Assembly: GCA_024734495.1 (NCBI GenBank)
Contig: JALMQS010000089.1
Coordinates: 6,398,420-6,462,419 of the forward strand
Direction of reading: 5' to 3'
Source of the DNA: Forficula auricularia
Lineage: Eukaryota > Arthropoda > Insecta > Dermaptera > Forficulidae
DNA length: 64,000 nucleotides
This document shows positions 19,530-29,215 of this stretch, piece after piece; the first letter of the stretch is position 1; each line of letters starts with the position of its first letter. The notes below the pieces were generated by a model. It had not been told where the DNA came from, ran no database searches, and saw only the letters and a program-made list of their open reading frames with translations. The position numbers and the translations under genes are program-made.

Positions 19530-19860
19530 AAATATAATAATAATAATAATAATAATAAAAAAGAGAATACCGCACGTCGTCCAAACAATAAAAATAAATA
19601 AATAAATACACTGGGAAGAATAAATAAATAAATAATCAATTAAATAAAACAAAAAATAAATAGAATATGTCACTGGTTTAAAGAAATGTTTAAAAATAAA
19701 TAATTTAATAAACATTCAAATAAATAAGTAGCGAAGTTGCCGTAGTCAATGAATAAAAATAAATAAATAAATAGGCAAAACTGCCATGGTCAAGAAAAAT
19801 AAATAAATATTTGACTGGGATTATAGGCTACTGGGTAAAATATTAAATAAATATATCAAC
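19530..19860. repeat. (ATA)n and (AAAT)n microsatellites
   Basis: Nine ATA units at about 19531-19558, then repeated AAATAAAT stretches to 19855. Long frames read on the minus strand are low complexity only. Confidence 0.8.
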
Positions 19861-20081
19861 GCTGGAAAAAGGTTATTGGGCCATCTCCCCAGAAGAAATC
19901 AATAAGATGGTCATTATTATTAGCAATCACGATACATCTGGCAATCGGCGATAGCACTCCGGGTCGCTCCGAATAAAAACTCTCGAACCGTCTCAAACCA
20001 GGGCGAGGCACTCTGTAAAAGATATCCAGCCCTGGGATCGCCAGAATGACAAATATGCAAAGAAGTTAATTTGTTTGAGCC

Positions 20082-20112
20082 CTGAGGAAGTCAACAAAGT
20101 TGACGAAACGTT
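20082..20112 (+). ncRNA. hammerhead-like core, PLE family 2
   Basis: CTGAGGA, one A, perfect 6-bp stem II GTCAAC/GTTGAC with loop AAA, GAAA, then CGTT. The same spacing as the core at 16.7 kb, including the extra base before stem II. Stem III would be only CG in a dimer, followed by UU as a possible UH cleavage dinucleotide. Candidate only. Confidence 0.45.
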
Positions 20113-20174
20113 GGCATAAAGTAAAAAATATTTGCATAAGCTATTGTCCTTATTTCCCTACAACAACTTATTAA

Positions 20175-20763
20175 TCTATATATATAAAAATTAAGGTTTT
20201 GTTTGTACAATGGCCCAAATCACGCCAAATTTTGGTTTCAAAAGAAAAGACCCCCAACAAAATTCCTGCCTGTCTGTCTGTATGTTTGCGTGGGTTTCCG
20301 CGAAAAGTTTCTTACGATTCATGTAAAAATGGCTGAAGGGATTATTATGAAATTTCATATTTGTATCAGGCGTCTTATAACTTACGTTTATTGCTATATA
20401 AAGTTTTGATATTTTGACCCCAAAGGGGGGGATTGTAGGGGGGGCGAACTAATGGAAATGATCAAATAACTCCTAAACTATTAACTCTACGGCAAATTTT
20501 GTTATGAACAGAGTTGTAGGGCATGGGATTTATGAGAACTTTTGTTAAAAAAATTCCCCTTAAAAACCACCCATAAAGGGGGAGGGTGAAAAAATGTAAA
20601 TTCTTGCCCTTGGCCCAAATTCAACCAAATCTTGTACACATAATCTGTGGGCTAGATATGCAAAAACTGGGTGAGTGGGTGGGGTGTGGGTTCGGGAGTG
20701 AGGGTCCAGAGGCCATAGCAACCTGGATAGCAAGAGGGCCGCCGAAGGCGGGCCTTACAGCTA
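20175..20763 (+). mobile_element. non-autonomous Helitron with both ends
   Basis: Begins TCTATATATATAAAAATTAA after an A, and ends with the hairpin GGCCGCCGAAGGCGGGCC, 6 nt (TTACAG) and CTAG before a T. This is the Helitron signature: 5' TC, 3' hairpin shortly before CTRR, A|T target, no target duplication. The interior is non-coding and includes the family A/B module (CAACCAAATCTTGTACACAT) and the AACTCCTAAACTATTAACTC block shared with foldback A. Confidence 0.75.
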
Positions 20764-20774
20764 GTGCAATATAT

Positions 20775-21360
20775 ATGTTTTTTACTTTACCATACAGAGT
20801 ATGGTCAAGTATTGTAATCCTGCATGAAAAAAGTGTTTTTTCTGCTTCTTTTTGCGAAATATCTCAAAAACGGCTGAAACTATTTTGGTTAAAAAAATTG
20901 AGCGAAACCATGGTATTTCGGTCTACAAAAAAGCCCTAATAAGTGAACATCGAAAAAATTATATTTTTCGAGATAATAATTGTTTTGTCAAAATGTCTGG
21001 TTGTGCGTTACCAAATTATTGTGGACGAGCTAGCTCAAAAACTAGTGTGAATATCGAAACCAAATTTCACAAGTAGTTTTGGTCCATTGAGATTAAGATC
21101 TGATTAATTTTTGGTGCATATCGACCCAAAATTAAGGGTGGTGGAGGAGGGGTTAAAAATTAAAAATCTAGGCCATTTGAACAAACTCAACCAAATTTTG
21201 TATACATAATGAGTGGGACCCCAGAAGTCTAAAAATGCAAAAACTACCCCCCTACATGATTATAAATAATTTTATTAAATATTAAATATAAGTGAGGGGC
21301 CAGGTTGTATGGTAAAGTCAAGTGGATGGCCACATCAGAACCACTCAGCTTATATTTTTG
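20775..21360 (+). mobile_element. family B element, copy 2
   Basis: Same order as copy 1: TTTTACTTTACCATACAGAG start, shared body, one CAACCAAATTTTGTATAC module, and the GCCAGGTTGTATGGTAAAGT .. ACTCAGCTTAT end. It starts directly after the Helitron. Confidence 0.75.
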
Positions 21361-21780
21361 TTTATTTAATTTTTTATAATTTAAATGAAATTTTAAAAAA
21401 ATTTTATTATGAAAACACATCAAGACAATGGACCAATTCAAGTCCTCGTAGGCTTTCGCAAGCTCTGGATTTTTAATTTACACCGCAAAACATTAAAAAA
21501 GAAACTTATCATATACATTGGTAAATGGATTTATTTAGCAAAAAGAAAAAAAAATAATTTAAACGCTTTATCATTTGTAAAAAATAATAATTTCCAACAT
21601 AAAGGCTTTAAATCTCTCTCGTGATGTGCTTTTGGACAAAAGAAGATTTCTTGTTGAGTTGAGTTGAGAGAGATAGTAGTCATCCTGTATATATATATAT
21701 ATATTAGATCCATTTTCTTTGTAAATTTTTCATTTAAACTTTTCCTTTCATTTCACAAAAGGTGGCTATTCATGTAAATA
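21361..21780. other. AT-rich spacer with (TA)n
   Basis: TA dinucleotide run at 21690-21705; otherwise nothing recognised. Confidence 0.5.
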
Positions 21781-21784
21781 ATGG

Positions 21785-21960
21785 AACCGTAGCTTGGTTG
21801 GCAAGGAACACGAAACTGGCTGAGTGGACTCCAGCCCCACCCACGCATTCGAGATATTGCACTAGGCCTTGGGGTTACACGTACCCCAATTAATCCCACA
21901 ACACACACACACACAGCACTTGAGCCTCTTTTTAAGAGAGAGAACCGCCTCATTTATTTT
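21785..21960 (+). mobile_element. possible SINE relic with (CA)n
   Basis: GTAGCTTGGTTGGCAAGGAAC resembles a pol III box A and GCATTCGAGAT a weak box B about 50 bp later. The segment is GC-richer than its flanks and ends in an (AC)n run at 21900-21917. No target duplication found. Confidence 0.35.
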
Positions 21961-22332
21961 GAAATTAAAGTCTTTGTAGCATGAAAGAACAAGTATTCAT
22001 TACCAGGGTAATTCAGCAATAATTTTTAACTGGATTATGTTACATTTTTCATGGTTTCATAATTTAAGTAAATCGGGTACACTTGCTTTAAGATAAATAT
22101 TATCCATTATTCGGTACACTCATTCATATTTTAAATTCATAAATGTAGGCAAGGGCGTGGATTTTACCTAGGGGGGCGGAGCCCATATTAGTTTCGAGGA
22201 AGTGGGGGTGCGGGAAAAACTGTACTAAATTCTGCTAAGAATGAAATACTGTATAATATTGTTACTGCCACTGAGCAAGGAGACAGAGGCTAATGTCACA
22301 TTGTATTTTCTTCAGTGACCTTTCAAAACCCT
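21961..22332. other. spacer with a GC-rich patch
   Basis: GGGCGTGGATTTTACCTAGG (22154) followed by GGGGCGGAGCCC looks like part of an element but has no visible partner. Confidence 0.4.
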
Positions 22333-22556
22333 GAAGAAGGAGGGAATAAATCCGAAAACTAGTGTGAATATAAAACGAAAATTCAAATGTAGTTTTGGTG
22401 CATTGAGATTAAGAGCTGATTAGATTTTGGTTGAAATCGAACCTAAAATTAAGGGGGGGGGTTAAAAGTTAAAACCGAGGGGTGAACCGCATTGGAATTA
22501 GGTGTACACCGTGTTTGGAATTATTTGGAATTTCTTTGGAATTCTTTAGATAATCT

Positions 22557-22997
22557 CGAGGGGTGATCCGCGATTGGAAGTAGGTGTACACCTCTTTGGA
22601 CTTATTTTGGAAGTACTTGGAAATATTTGGAAGTACTTGGAAATATTTGGAAGTACTTGGAAATATTTGGAAGTACCTGGAAATATTTGGAAGTACTTGG
22701 AAATATTTGGAAGTACTTGGAAATATTTGGAAGTACTTGGAAATATTTGGAAGTACTTGGAAATATTTGGAAGTACTTGGAAATATTTGGAAGTACTTGG
22801 GAATATTTGGAAGTACTTGGAAATATTTGAAAGGCTGAAAATATTTGAAAGTACCTGGAAATATTTGGAAGTACCTGGAAATATTTGGAAGTACTCGGAA
22901 ATATTTGGGGACCTGAAATATTTGGAATTACTTGCAAATATTTGGAAGTACAAGTGGAAGTAGGTGTACAGCATATTAGGTCGCGGTTCACCCCTCG
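22557..22997. mobile_element. hAT-type MITE (inner copy), perfect 8-bp target duplication
   Basis: Starts CGAGGGGTGATCCGCG, ends CGCGGTTCACCCCTCG. It is flanked by GATAATCT at 22549-22556 and 22998-23005. Removing it leaves one uninterrupted outer copy. Most of its length is a 20-bp minisatellite. Confidence 0.88.
22611..22960. repeat. 20-bp minisatellite
   Basis: About 17 units of AAGTACTTGGAAATATTTGG, itself two 10-bp half units (AAGTACTTGG, AAATATTTGG); variants increase towards the right. The period is not a multiple of three and the unit has no stop, so all frames of both strands stay open with a 20-residue peptide period. These frames are not genes. Confidence 0.95.
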
Positions 22998-23440
22998 GAT
23001 AATCTATTATTATCTATTGTCTTCTACATGGAAATGAAAGTGAAAGTGGAAGTAGGTGTACACGATTTTAGGTCGCGGTTCACCCCTCGGCTAAAACTAT
23101 AGGATTTTTAAACTAAAAAAAACAAGAAAAATGAAATACCTATACTCTAAAATGAACTTATAATAACGAAAAGATTGTTATATTTTTTGGGTGACATAAT
23201 GGAGGAGGGAAGGGGGGGGGGTCAAAAAATGAAAATCTAGGGCCTTGGACCAAACCCAACCAAATATTGAATAGTTTTGGTTAGTTTTTGCACTTTTAGT
23301 CTTCTGGGGGCTCACTCATTATGTATACAAAATTTGGTTGAGTTTGGTCCAAGGGTCTAGAATTGTATTTTTTGACCCTCCACTCCCTCTAAATCATTTG
23401 ATTAAATATTAAATATAAGAGGGGCCAAGCATATTTTAAC

Positions 23441-23920
23441 CGTAGAATCACTATTTCCGACGACGGATTCTCATAGAACTCGTCAAAATAAGATGAAAAT
23501 CAAGAATGGTGTAAGTCTGTAGGTTCTTGGTGAAAAATATTTAAATAAAGTAAAGAAAACTAGTATTGTTTTTTTTTTTAATTTTCTTTACTTTATATAT
23601 ATTTTTACATGTTCTATTTTTTAGTTGCCAACATAATAGACTTTATTTCGTCTTCTGGAGAGGAAGGGGAGGGGCCTTATCCCCTGCCCATAGCTGGGCA
23701 CGGCTATGAATGTAGGTAGATATAATTTTTAAGGATAATTACACACTTTTCTGCCTGTCAGTTTGTATGTGTGAATTCTGATATTCACGTTAACTCCTGA
23801 ACAAAAGTTCGATACAACTCTGGTAAATCTTGTTTTTATTTCCATTAAGAAGGGCTGATTACATATTTAGATTAGAAGATCTTGAACCGTTGTAGCTAAA
23901 TAATAGATTGTATTATTAGG
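23441..23920. other. spacer with a small hairpin
   Basis: AAATAAAGTAAAGAAAACT (23535) and AATTTTCTTTACTTTAT (23580) can pair. No gene seen. Confidence 0.45.
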
Positions 23921-24110
23921 GGTGATGGTGGGGGAGGGGGGGTAAGATGGGATACGTTGATTCTGGCTCCGAGGGTACTTTTATCTTTTGAAAAAGTAGC
24001 AAACTAGTGAGAGATGAAGAAAAATTATTGAGATTAAAGGTCATTTTGATCACGTAGTTTGCAGTGTCTAGAACAGGGGTGACCAACCTTTTGGCCACAT
24101 TTGAAGGAAA
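23921..24110. mobile_element. DNA-transposon end fragments (pogo-like and hAT-like)
   Basis: 23917-23955 (GGGGTGATGGTGGGGGAGG..GGTAAGATGGGA) resembles the G-rich end of the pogo-like element at 53.53 kb. CAGGGGTGACCAACCTTTTG at 24074 is a typical hAT terminus. Neither has a visible partner end. Confidence 0.4.
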
Positions 24111-24950
24111 TAAATTGTTACTGATTCTAACAATAGTTTTTAAGCACAAAACATTGATTCTGGACATCAACTAGCAAACATGGAAAATTTGACCGTAAAA
24201 GTAAGAGAACTAGAATTGTTCTAATAAAGACCTACTTTTCAGATTCAATTGTCTTGCCCCGATCTTCCCTATTAAGCTGCTACTTTATACCAAATTTCAG
24301 TTTTCTAATTTAAAGCGTTCACTAAAATTCATTTACCAAATTACCAAAGTATTTTAGAAGAAGCTGTCCTATTAGGTTCATAATGATATAACTATTTGTT
24401 TTAAAAATCGACAATAAGGATAAGAAAAATCACCATTATTAAAAATAACGAACATTTTATATTGTTTTAGAAAAATAATTGTTATCTATCTCATTTATCA
24501 ATAAAATTGGAATCGTAAGATAACTTGTACCCTAGGGAACAATTTTTCAAAATGTTACTTTAGAGATTCTCTAGAAAAATCGTGTGTGACCGAGTATATG
24601 ACACATAAATCAACATATTTTCAACTTATTATCTTTAATCGAGTAGGAATTTTATTCTATATACATATTTGGTTAATTCCACAAGAGAATTCAGTTGAAA
24701 ACCAGAGTTTAAGATAGAATCGTTGAGGATAGAAAAAATATAATTACCTATAGGACACACTCAATCTCAATCTTTTTGTATTAGTGCCCCACCCTCCCCT
24801 TTCTTTTCCATTTCAAATTCAGCCGACTCCTAAAATCACCATAAAAAGCATTATAGTAGGTGCTTTTTAAGTAATCACACAGTCCGAAGAAATTCATTAT
24901 TGAATCATAAATAAATCTAATTAATTAAACGCATAATTCATAATCATACC
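24111..24950. other. AT-rich spacer, no gene seen
   Basis: Nothing recognised. Confidence 0.5.
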
Positions 24951-24959
24951 CTTGAAAAT

Positions 24960-25120
24960 ATTGCGCAACTACACAACACAACGCGTTGCACAAACGCTCC
25001 CGTTGTGTAAAAGATTTCAAACATTTTTGAAAATTGTCAAACACTGCCATACACGGTCAAACAATTGCACAACAGCCTGTGCTGCGCAATTTGTTTGACA
25101 GTGTATGAGCCCCTTTAGGA
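24960..25120. repeat. imperfect inverted stretch with TGCGCAA/TTGCACAA motifs
   Basis: Repeated TTGTTTGAC / GTCAAACA and GCGCAA / TTGCGC words on both strands between ATTGCGCAACTAC and GGGGCTCATACACTG (complement). It looks like a MITE fragment; ends are not clear. Confidence 0.4.
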
Positions 25121-25208
25121 AACCGGTTGCCTTAGTAGTTCCGATGTAAGTTTTTAAAGATTAAATTTATTTTACGTGAAAGCATATAGATTTTCGTTAT
25201 AAAAATAA

Positions 25209-26137
25209 TAGCCCAGTCATATTAGGGGTTTCACATTGGAATGAAAGATAATAAGCTGTAAATTGGTATAAACCTTTGTTTTGTCGTTCTAAATGTTGTC
25301 TCAAAAGTCACAAATGCTATCGTGTCCGCGTCTTAAGATATTGAAGGTCAAAGGTCATAAAAATCGGTTTTTCGCGAATATCTGGCTTCCTATTGCTTAA
25401 ATGAGATTTGCACTTATTATGAAAGTTGTAGAGTATAAAATTCTCTACAACTTTTGTTTGAACTTTTTTTATACGATCAACCGTTTTTGGGGTAGAGCGT
25501 GAAGAGTGCGCAGCATACAGTCATAAATGGCCTAATGCAAGGTCAAGCGTGAGTTACGGTTATCAGTACGTTGTATAAAGTCAATTATTTACTAAAAAAT
25601 TATGATTATTAAACAATGCCCATTATTTATGTACTAATTATTATTATTTATTAATTAATTATTAATTTAATTAAATTAATTATTTATATTTAACTATTTA
25701 ACTATAGTATATTATTAATTCTGGATTATATATTTTATAGACAAGTATTTCCAGGTATATAAGTATTAAAAAATTTACACGTTTTAAAGAAAACATATAT
25801 AATGTCGTTTTAACTTAAAATATAACTAAAATATATAATCCAGAATTAATAATATCGTATGAAAAAAAAGTTCAAACAAAAGTTGTAGAGAATTCTACAC
25901 TCTACAACTTTTATAATAAGTGCAAATCTCATTTAAGCAATAGGAAGCCAGCCAGATATTCGCAAAATCCCGATTTTTATGACCTTTGACCTTCAATATC
26001 TTAAGACGCGGTAACGACAGCATTTGAAACTTTTGAGACAACATTTAGGACGACAAAACAAAGGTTTATACCAATTTACAGCTTATTATCTTTCATTCCG
26101 AGGTTGACCCCTTTTTTTACCTAATATGACTGGGCTA
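25209..26137. mobile_element. family E foldback element with ~265-bp arms
   Basis: TAGCCCAGTCATATTAGG (25209) is complemented by CCTAATATGACTGGGCTA (26120-26137). The arms match along their length (CTGTAAATTGGTATAAACCT; TCTTAAGATATTGAAGGTCA; AATGAGATTTGCACTTATTA; AAGTTGTAGAG) to about 25475 and 25860. Inside, a second inverted pair (TATTATTAATTCTGGATTAT at 25712, complement at 25836) extends the fold. The target is probably TA. No coding sequence. Confidence 0.85.
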
Positions 26138-26885
26138 TAACAACAATATTAAGATAACACAAGTTTTGAATATCACATTTAATTTCAATTTATTTGATAA
26201 ATCCCAAGTTTTATACTGTTTTTTTTTATTAAGGGTTACGACTTGCTCTATGTTGATGTATGTTTTTTTTATTGTAATTGAAATTTTTTCGACATTTATT
26301 TATTCAATTATTTCGCACCCCCTTGTAGAGCGCCTCCTACAGACTGAGACAGCAGAATCAAATGTTTATTTAAGCAGAAAGTGAGATTCGTGAATAAAAT
26401 TTACTCTTAAAAATTAAATAAATGAAATCTGTGGAAATGGAATTTGAAAATAATTAAAAGTTAAATTGAGTTTTTAATAGATAACTGTTAATATTAATGT
26501 TAATGTCCATTTCAAAGGACGATATTTCATGTTAACTGATTCAAATTATGGATGCAATTAGAGGAGAGGTCGATTCTGATTCTCCTAATTCGATTTTAGG
26601 AAATTTCCTGAATTAGTGAGAAATATATGAGATGTAAATAATAAATGATTAGGGAACTTGTCTGGCACCTGAGAGGGGGGTTATATAAATTATGGACCCA
26701 TAAATATTAAATAAATAGAAGGCAACGTCGCTAGAATTTATCCCCATAGTGGCTTAATAATAAATTTAATGTCTTTCAGTATTAATCGGGATTCAGTGGA
26801 TAGTTTTAATTTTAAGTTAATTCCTCAATGTCTTCAGCATAATATTTACCACTATTGGTTGAACCTTAAAAATGCAATGTAACAT
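26138..26885. other. AT-rich spacer, no gene seen
   Basis: The frame at 26166-26384 is Phe/Ile-rich from base composition alone. No element recognised. Confidence 0.5.
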
Positions 26886-27465
26886 GGTTTTTATTTTACT
26901 TTATGGTCAAGTATTATAATCGGGCATGGAAAAGTGTTTTTTTGCCTTCTTTTTTTCGAAATATCTCAAAAACGGATGAAACTATTTTGATTAAAAAAAT
27001 TGAGCAAAACCATGGCGGTTCGGTCTACAAAAAGCCCTAATAAGTGAACATCGAAAAAGTTATATTTTTCGAGATAATAACTGTTTTGTCAAAATGTCTG
27101 TTGGTACGTTAGTCTGTGCGTGTTACCAAATTTTTGTGGACGCACTAGATCAAAAACTAGTGTGAATATCAAAACGATATATCACATGTAATTTTGGTGC
27201 ATTGAGATTAAGAGTTGATTAGATTTTGGTTGAAATCGGACCCAAAATTAAGGAGGGGGGGGGGGGGTTTAAAAATTAAAATTATAAGATTTTCAAACTA
27301 AAAAAATGAAATGTACTACAAAATGAACTTGTAATAATTTTTTTTCTGGGTTCAAAATTAGGAGGGGAGGGGGGTCAAAAAATGCAAAAACAAACAGCCC
27401 AAAATGGAGAGAGGGTCACAAATGAAAATCTAGGCCTTCTGACCAAACTCAACCAAATATTATAT

Positions 27466-27530
27466 AGTTAATAGAGTAAAGGGTGTGTAGTTTTACTGTG
27501 AAACTACACACCCTTTACTCTATTAACTAA
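27466..27530. repeat. perfect 29-bp hairpin
   Basis: TAGTTAATAGAGTAAAGGGT.. pairs base for base with ..ACCCTTTACTCTATTAACTA around the 7-nt loop TACTGTG. Confidence 0.85.
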
Positions 27531-27559
27531 CATCATGTTTCACCTAAAACCTACACCAC

Positions 27560-27950
27560 TTTTCATAAGTAAAAATATTATATATGTTGCAGTAAAAACC
27601 CCTCTTTTAGTAAGAACGGATTCTTACTAGCCAAAACGCGTTTCACTGAATATCTTTGTGGAAACTAGAAGAATTTACTAATGTTAGTTGAGTTTGGTTC
27701 AAAAGTAGAATCTTCATTTTTGAACTTCCGCCTCATTTTGGAGTGTTTATTTTCGTTTAAAATTTTTTTGAAAATAAACACTCAAGATGAGGCGGAAGGT
27801 CAAAAATGAAGATTCTAGACCTTTGAACCAAACTCAACCAATGTCAGTAAATCCTAGTTGTCACAAAGGTATTCAGTTAAACGGGTTTTAGCTAGTAAGA
27901 ACCCGTTCTTACTAAAAACGGTTTTTTACTCCAACATAAATACATAATCA
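27560..27950. repeat. palindrome with ~165-bp arms
   Basis: AGAACGGATTCTTACTAGCC (27614) and GCTAGTAAGAACCCGTTCTT (27891); TTGAGTTTGGTTCAAAAG (27699) and CTTTGAACCAAACTCAA (27821); CGCCTCATTTTGGAGTGTTT and AAACACTCAAGATGAGGCG around a centre at about 27762. Confidence 0.8.
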
Positions 27951-28130
27951 GTGGGCTCCCAGAAGACTAAAAATGAAAAACCTAACTATTTAAAATTGGG
28001 GGAGAGGTCAAAAAATGAAAATCTAGGCCTTCTGAACAAACTCAACCAAATATTGTATACATAAATAATCAGTGGGCCCCAGAAGTCTATAAGTGCAAAA
28101 ACTAACCGCCCATTATTATATAGAATAGTC

Positions 28131-28920
28131 CAGATTAATTTGCAGCAACGCTGACGTAATGCTGAAGTCAGGGGGCCCTGTTGCCGTCGGTATATTTGTG
28201 TTTTGAGTCGAGATTCATTAACGAGGCAAATTTGAAATATAATTGTAATTTGTACTCGAATTTTGAAATGAAAGACTCCAATTGATTTTACAGGTAGTAT
28301 TTTGTTTATTGGGCCTCCGAGGAGCGGGCCGCCTCTTACAAAGATAAAGTTAATTACACAAACTTCACTCTTTCAGCTTCAGAACAAATAGAATCAGAGC
28401 GGGTGGATGAGAGAGCCAGGATTAAGAAACATTAAATATATTGATAATTATTCCTCCCCCCCCCCCCCCCGCCTTCACCACTCAAAAATTAAATATTCAA
28501 TTCGCTCCTCTTTGCGCACAGAAGAAGAAATTAATCACATTTTATTTGATTTATATTTTATATATTATTTGTTTATTTTTTAATAATTTGCCATCTTTTT
28601 ATAATTTTTTAAAAATCTAAATTTTATTATTCTTATTTTTTGATTTTTACAAAATTGAACGACTTAAGACACGCATGCCCATATGAGTTTCTCATGGCAA
28701 TACTGGATGGAGCAGCCTCTCATACAAACAACACCTGATCTCTTTTAAATATTTGGAGCTTTATATCGATTATCGATCCCAAATTAAAAAAAAAAATGAT
28801 ATAATATAATTCTCCTCCTCCCACGATCCCACTTATTTAAATAAATCTACATATTTCCACACAAAAAATATGACAAAGCTGTAGATTATAGAAAAAAAAT
28901 ACTTCCACATACATATCTAG
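28131..28920. other. spacer with a 15-C run
   Basis: C-run at 28456-28470. The part from 28200 to 28480 matches 34.43-34.62 kb inverted (CATTAAATATATTGAT, TTTCAAATTCG words), so an unnamed repeat lies here. No gene. Confidence 0.45.
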
Positions 28921-28924
28921 AGCC

Positions 28925-29215
28925 TCATTTCTGTAGCTGTGTCAGGACGAAAATGAGGAGAAACTTTTAAAAGACTATGTATTTTCGGGAGTTTACAGGT
29001 ATACATTTGGAGTGTGGTTTTTTTTAAGAGGAATACAATTTTTGGACCGAGACGCTGCCCGCCAGGCCACCAGCCCGTATGGTCAATATTTGATTGAGTT
29101 TGGTCCAAAGGCCTAATTTTTCATTTTTTAACATTTTTTGACCCCCCTCACCCCATAAATGATTATAAGTTATTTTATGAAATATTAAGTATAAGAGAGG
29201 GTGTGGATGGCCAGA
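28925..29215 (-). mobile_element. Helitron-related 3' region and family B end
   Basis: 28960-29075 matches 34.31-34.42 kb inverted (AAACTTTTAAAAGAC, TACATTTGGAGTGTGG, GACCGAGACGCTGCCCGCC). The following GTTTGGTCCAAAGGCC module and AAATATTAAGTATAAGAGAG .. GTGGATGGCCAGATCAG resemble the right end of family B. Confidence 0.45.

Larger units (their letters stand above)
19253..20172. mobile_element. PLE family 2 terminal arms, inverted around ~760 bp
   Basis: ATAAGTTGTTGTAGGGAAAT (19253) reappears inverted at 20153-20172, and both arms continue inwards through AAGGACAATAGCTTAT and the GCCAACGTTT / AAACGTTGGC block. The right arm carries a hammerhead-like core. The interior holds the 3' end of another retroposon and AAAT repeats, not PLE coding sequence. 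Confidence 0.6.
22476..23089. mobile_element. hAT-type MITE (outer copy), 8-bp target duplication
   Basis: Starts CGAGGGGTGAACCGC and ends GCGGTTCACCCCTCG. Flanking octamers are GTTAAAAC (22468-22475) and GCTAAAAC (23090-23097), one mismatch. Subterminal GGTGTACACC occurs near both ends (22501, and GGTGTACACG at 23055). CANGGGGTG-like ends and an 8-bp duplication point to the hAT superfamily. It contains a second copy of the same family. Confidence 0.85.
22333..23440 (+). mobile_element. family B fragment split by a hAT MITE
   Basis: 22357-22467 carries the family B words AAAACTAGTGTGAATAT, GTGCATTGAGATTAAGAGCT and GGTTGAAATCG; the text resumes after the MITE with CTATAGGATTTTTAAACTAA, as in the copy at 27.28 kb. 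Modules with CAACCAAATATTG follow, and an AAATATAAGAGGGGCCAAG end lies near 23.43 kb. Confidence 0.65.
26888..28130 (+). mobile_element. family B element, copy 4, enlarged by internal palindromes
   Basis: Starts TTTTACTTTATGGTCAAGTA (the first ACCATACAGGG is lost) and keeps the family body to 27.24 kb, then a 13-G run and several CAACCAAATATT modules up to 28.1 kb. Two inverted structures sit between modules: a perfect hairpin at 27466-27530 and a ~390-bp palindrome at 27560-27950. The usual right end is absent. Confidence 0.65.

Noticed and set aside
22611..22960. Possible CRISPR-like array
   Set aside because: Units are contiguous with no unique spacers, and the DNA is eukaryotic.
22546..22991. 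Several long overlapping open frames on both strands (to 142 codons)
   Set aside because: They come from the 20-bp stop-free minisatellite; the same peptide appears in every frame.
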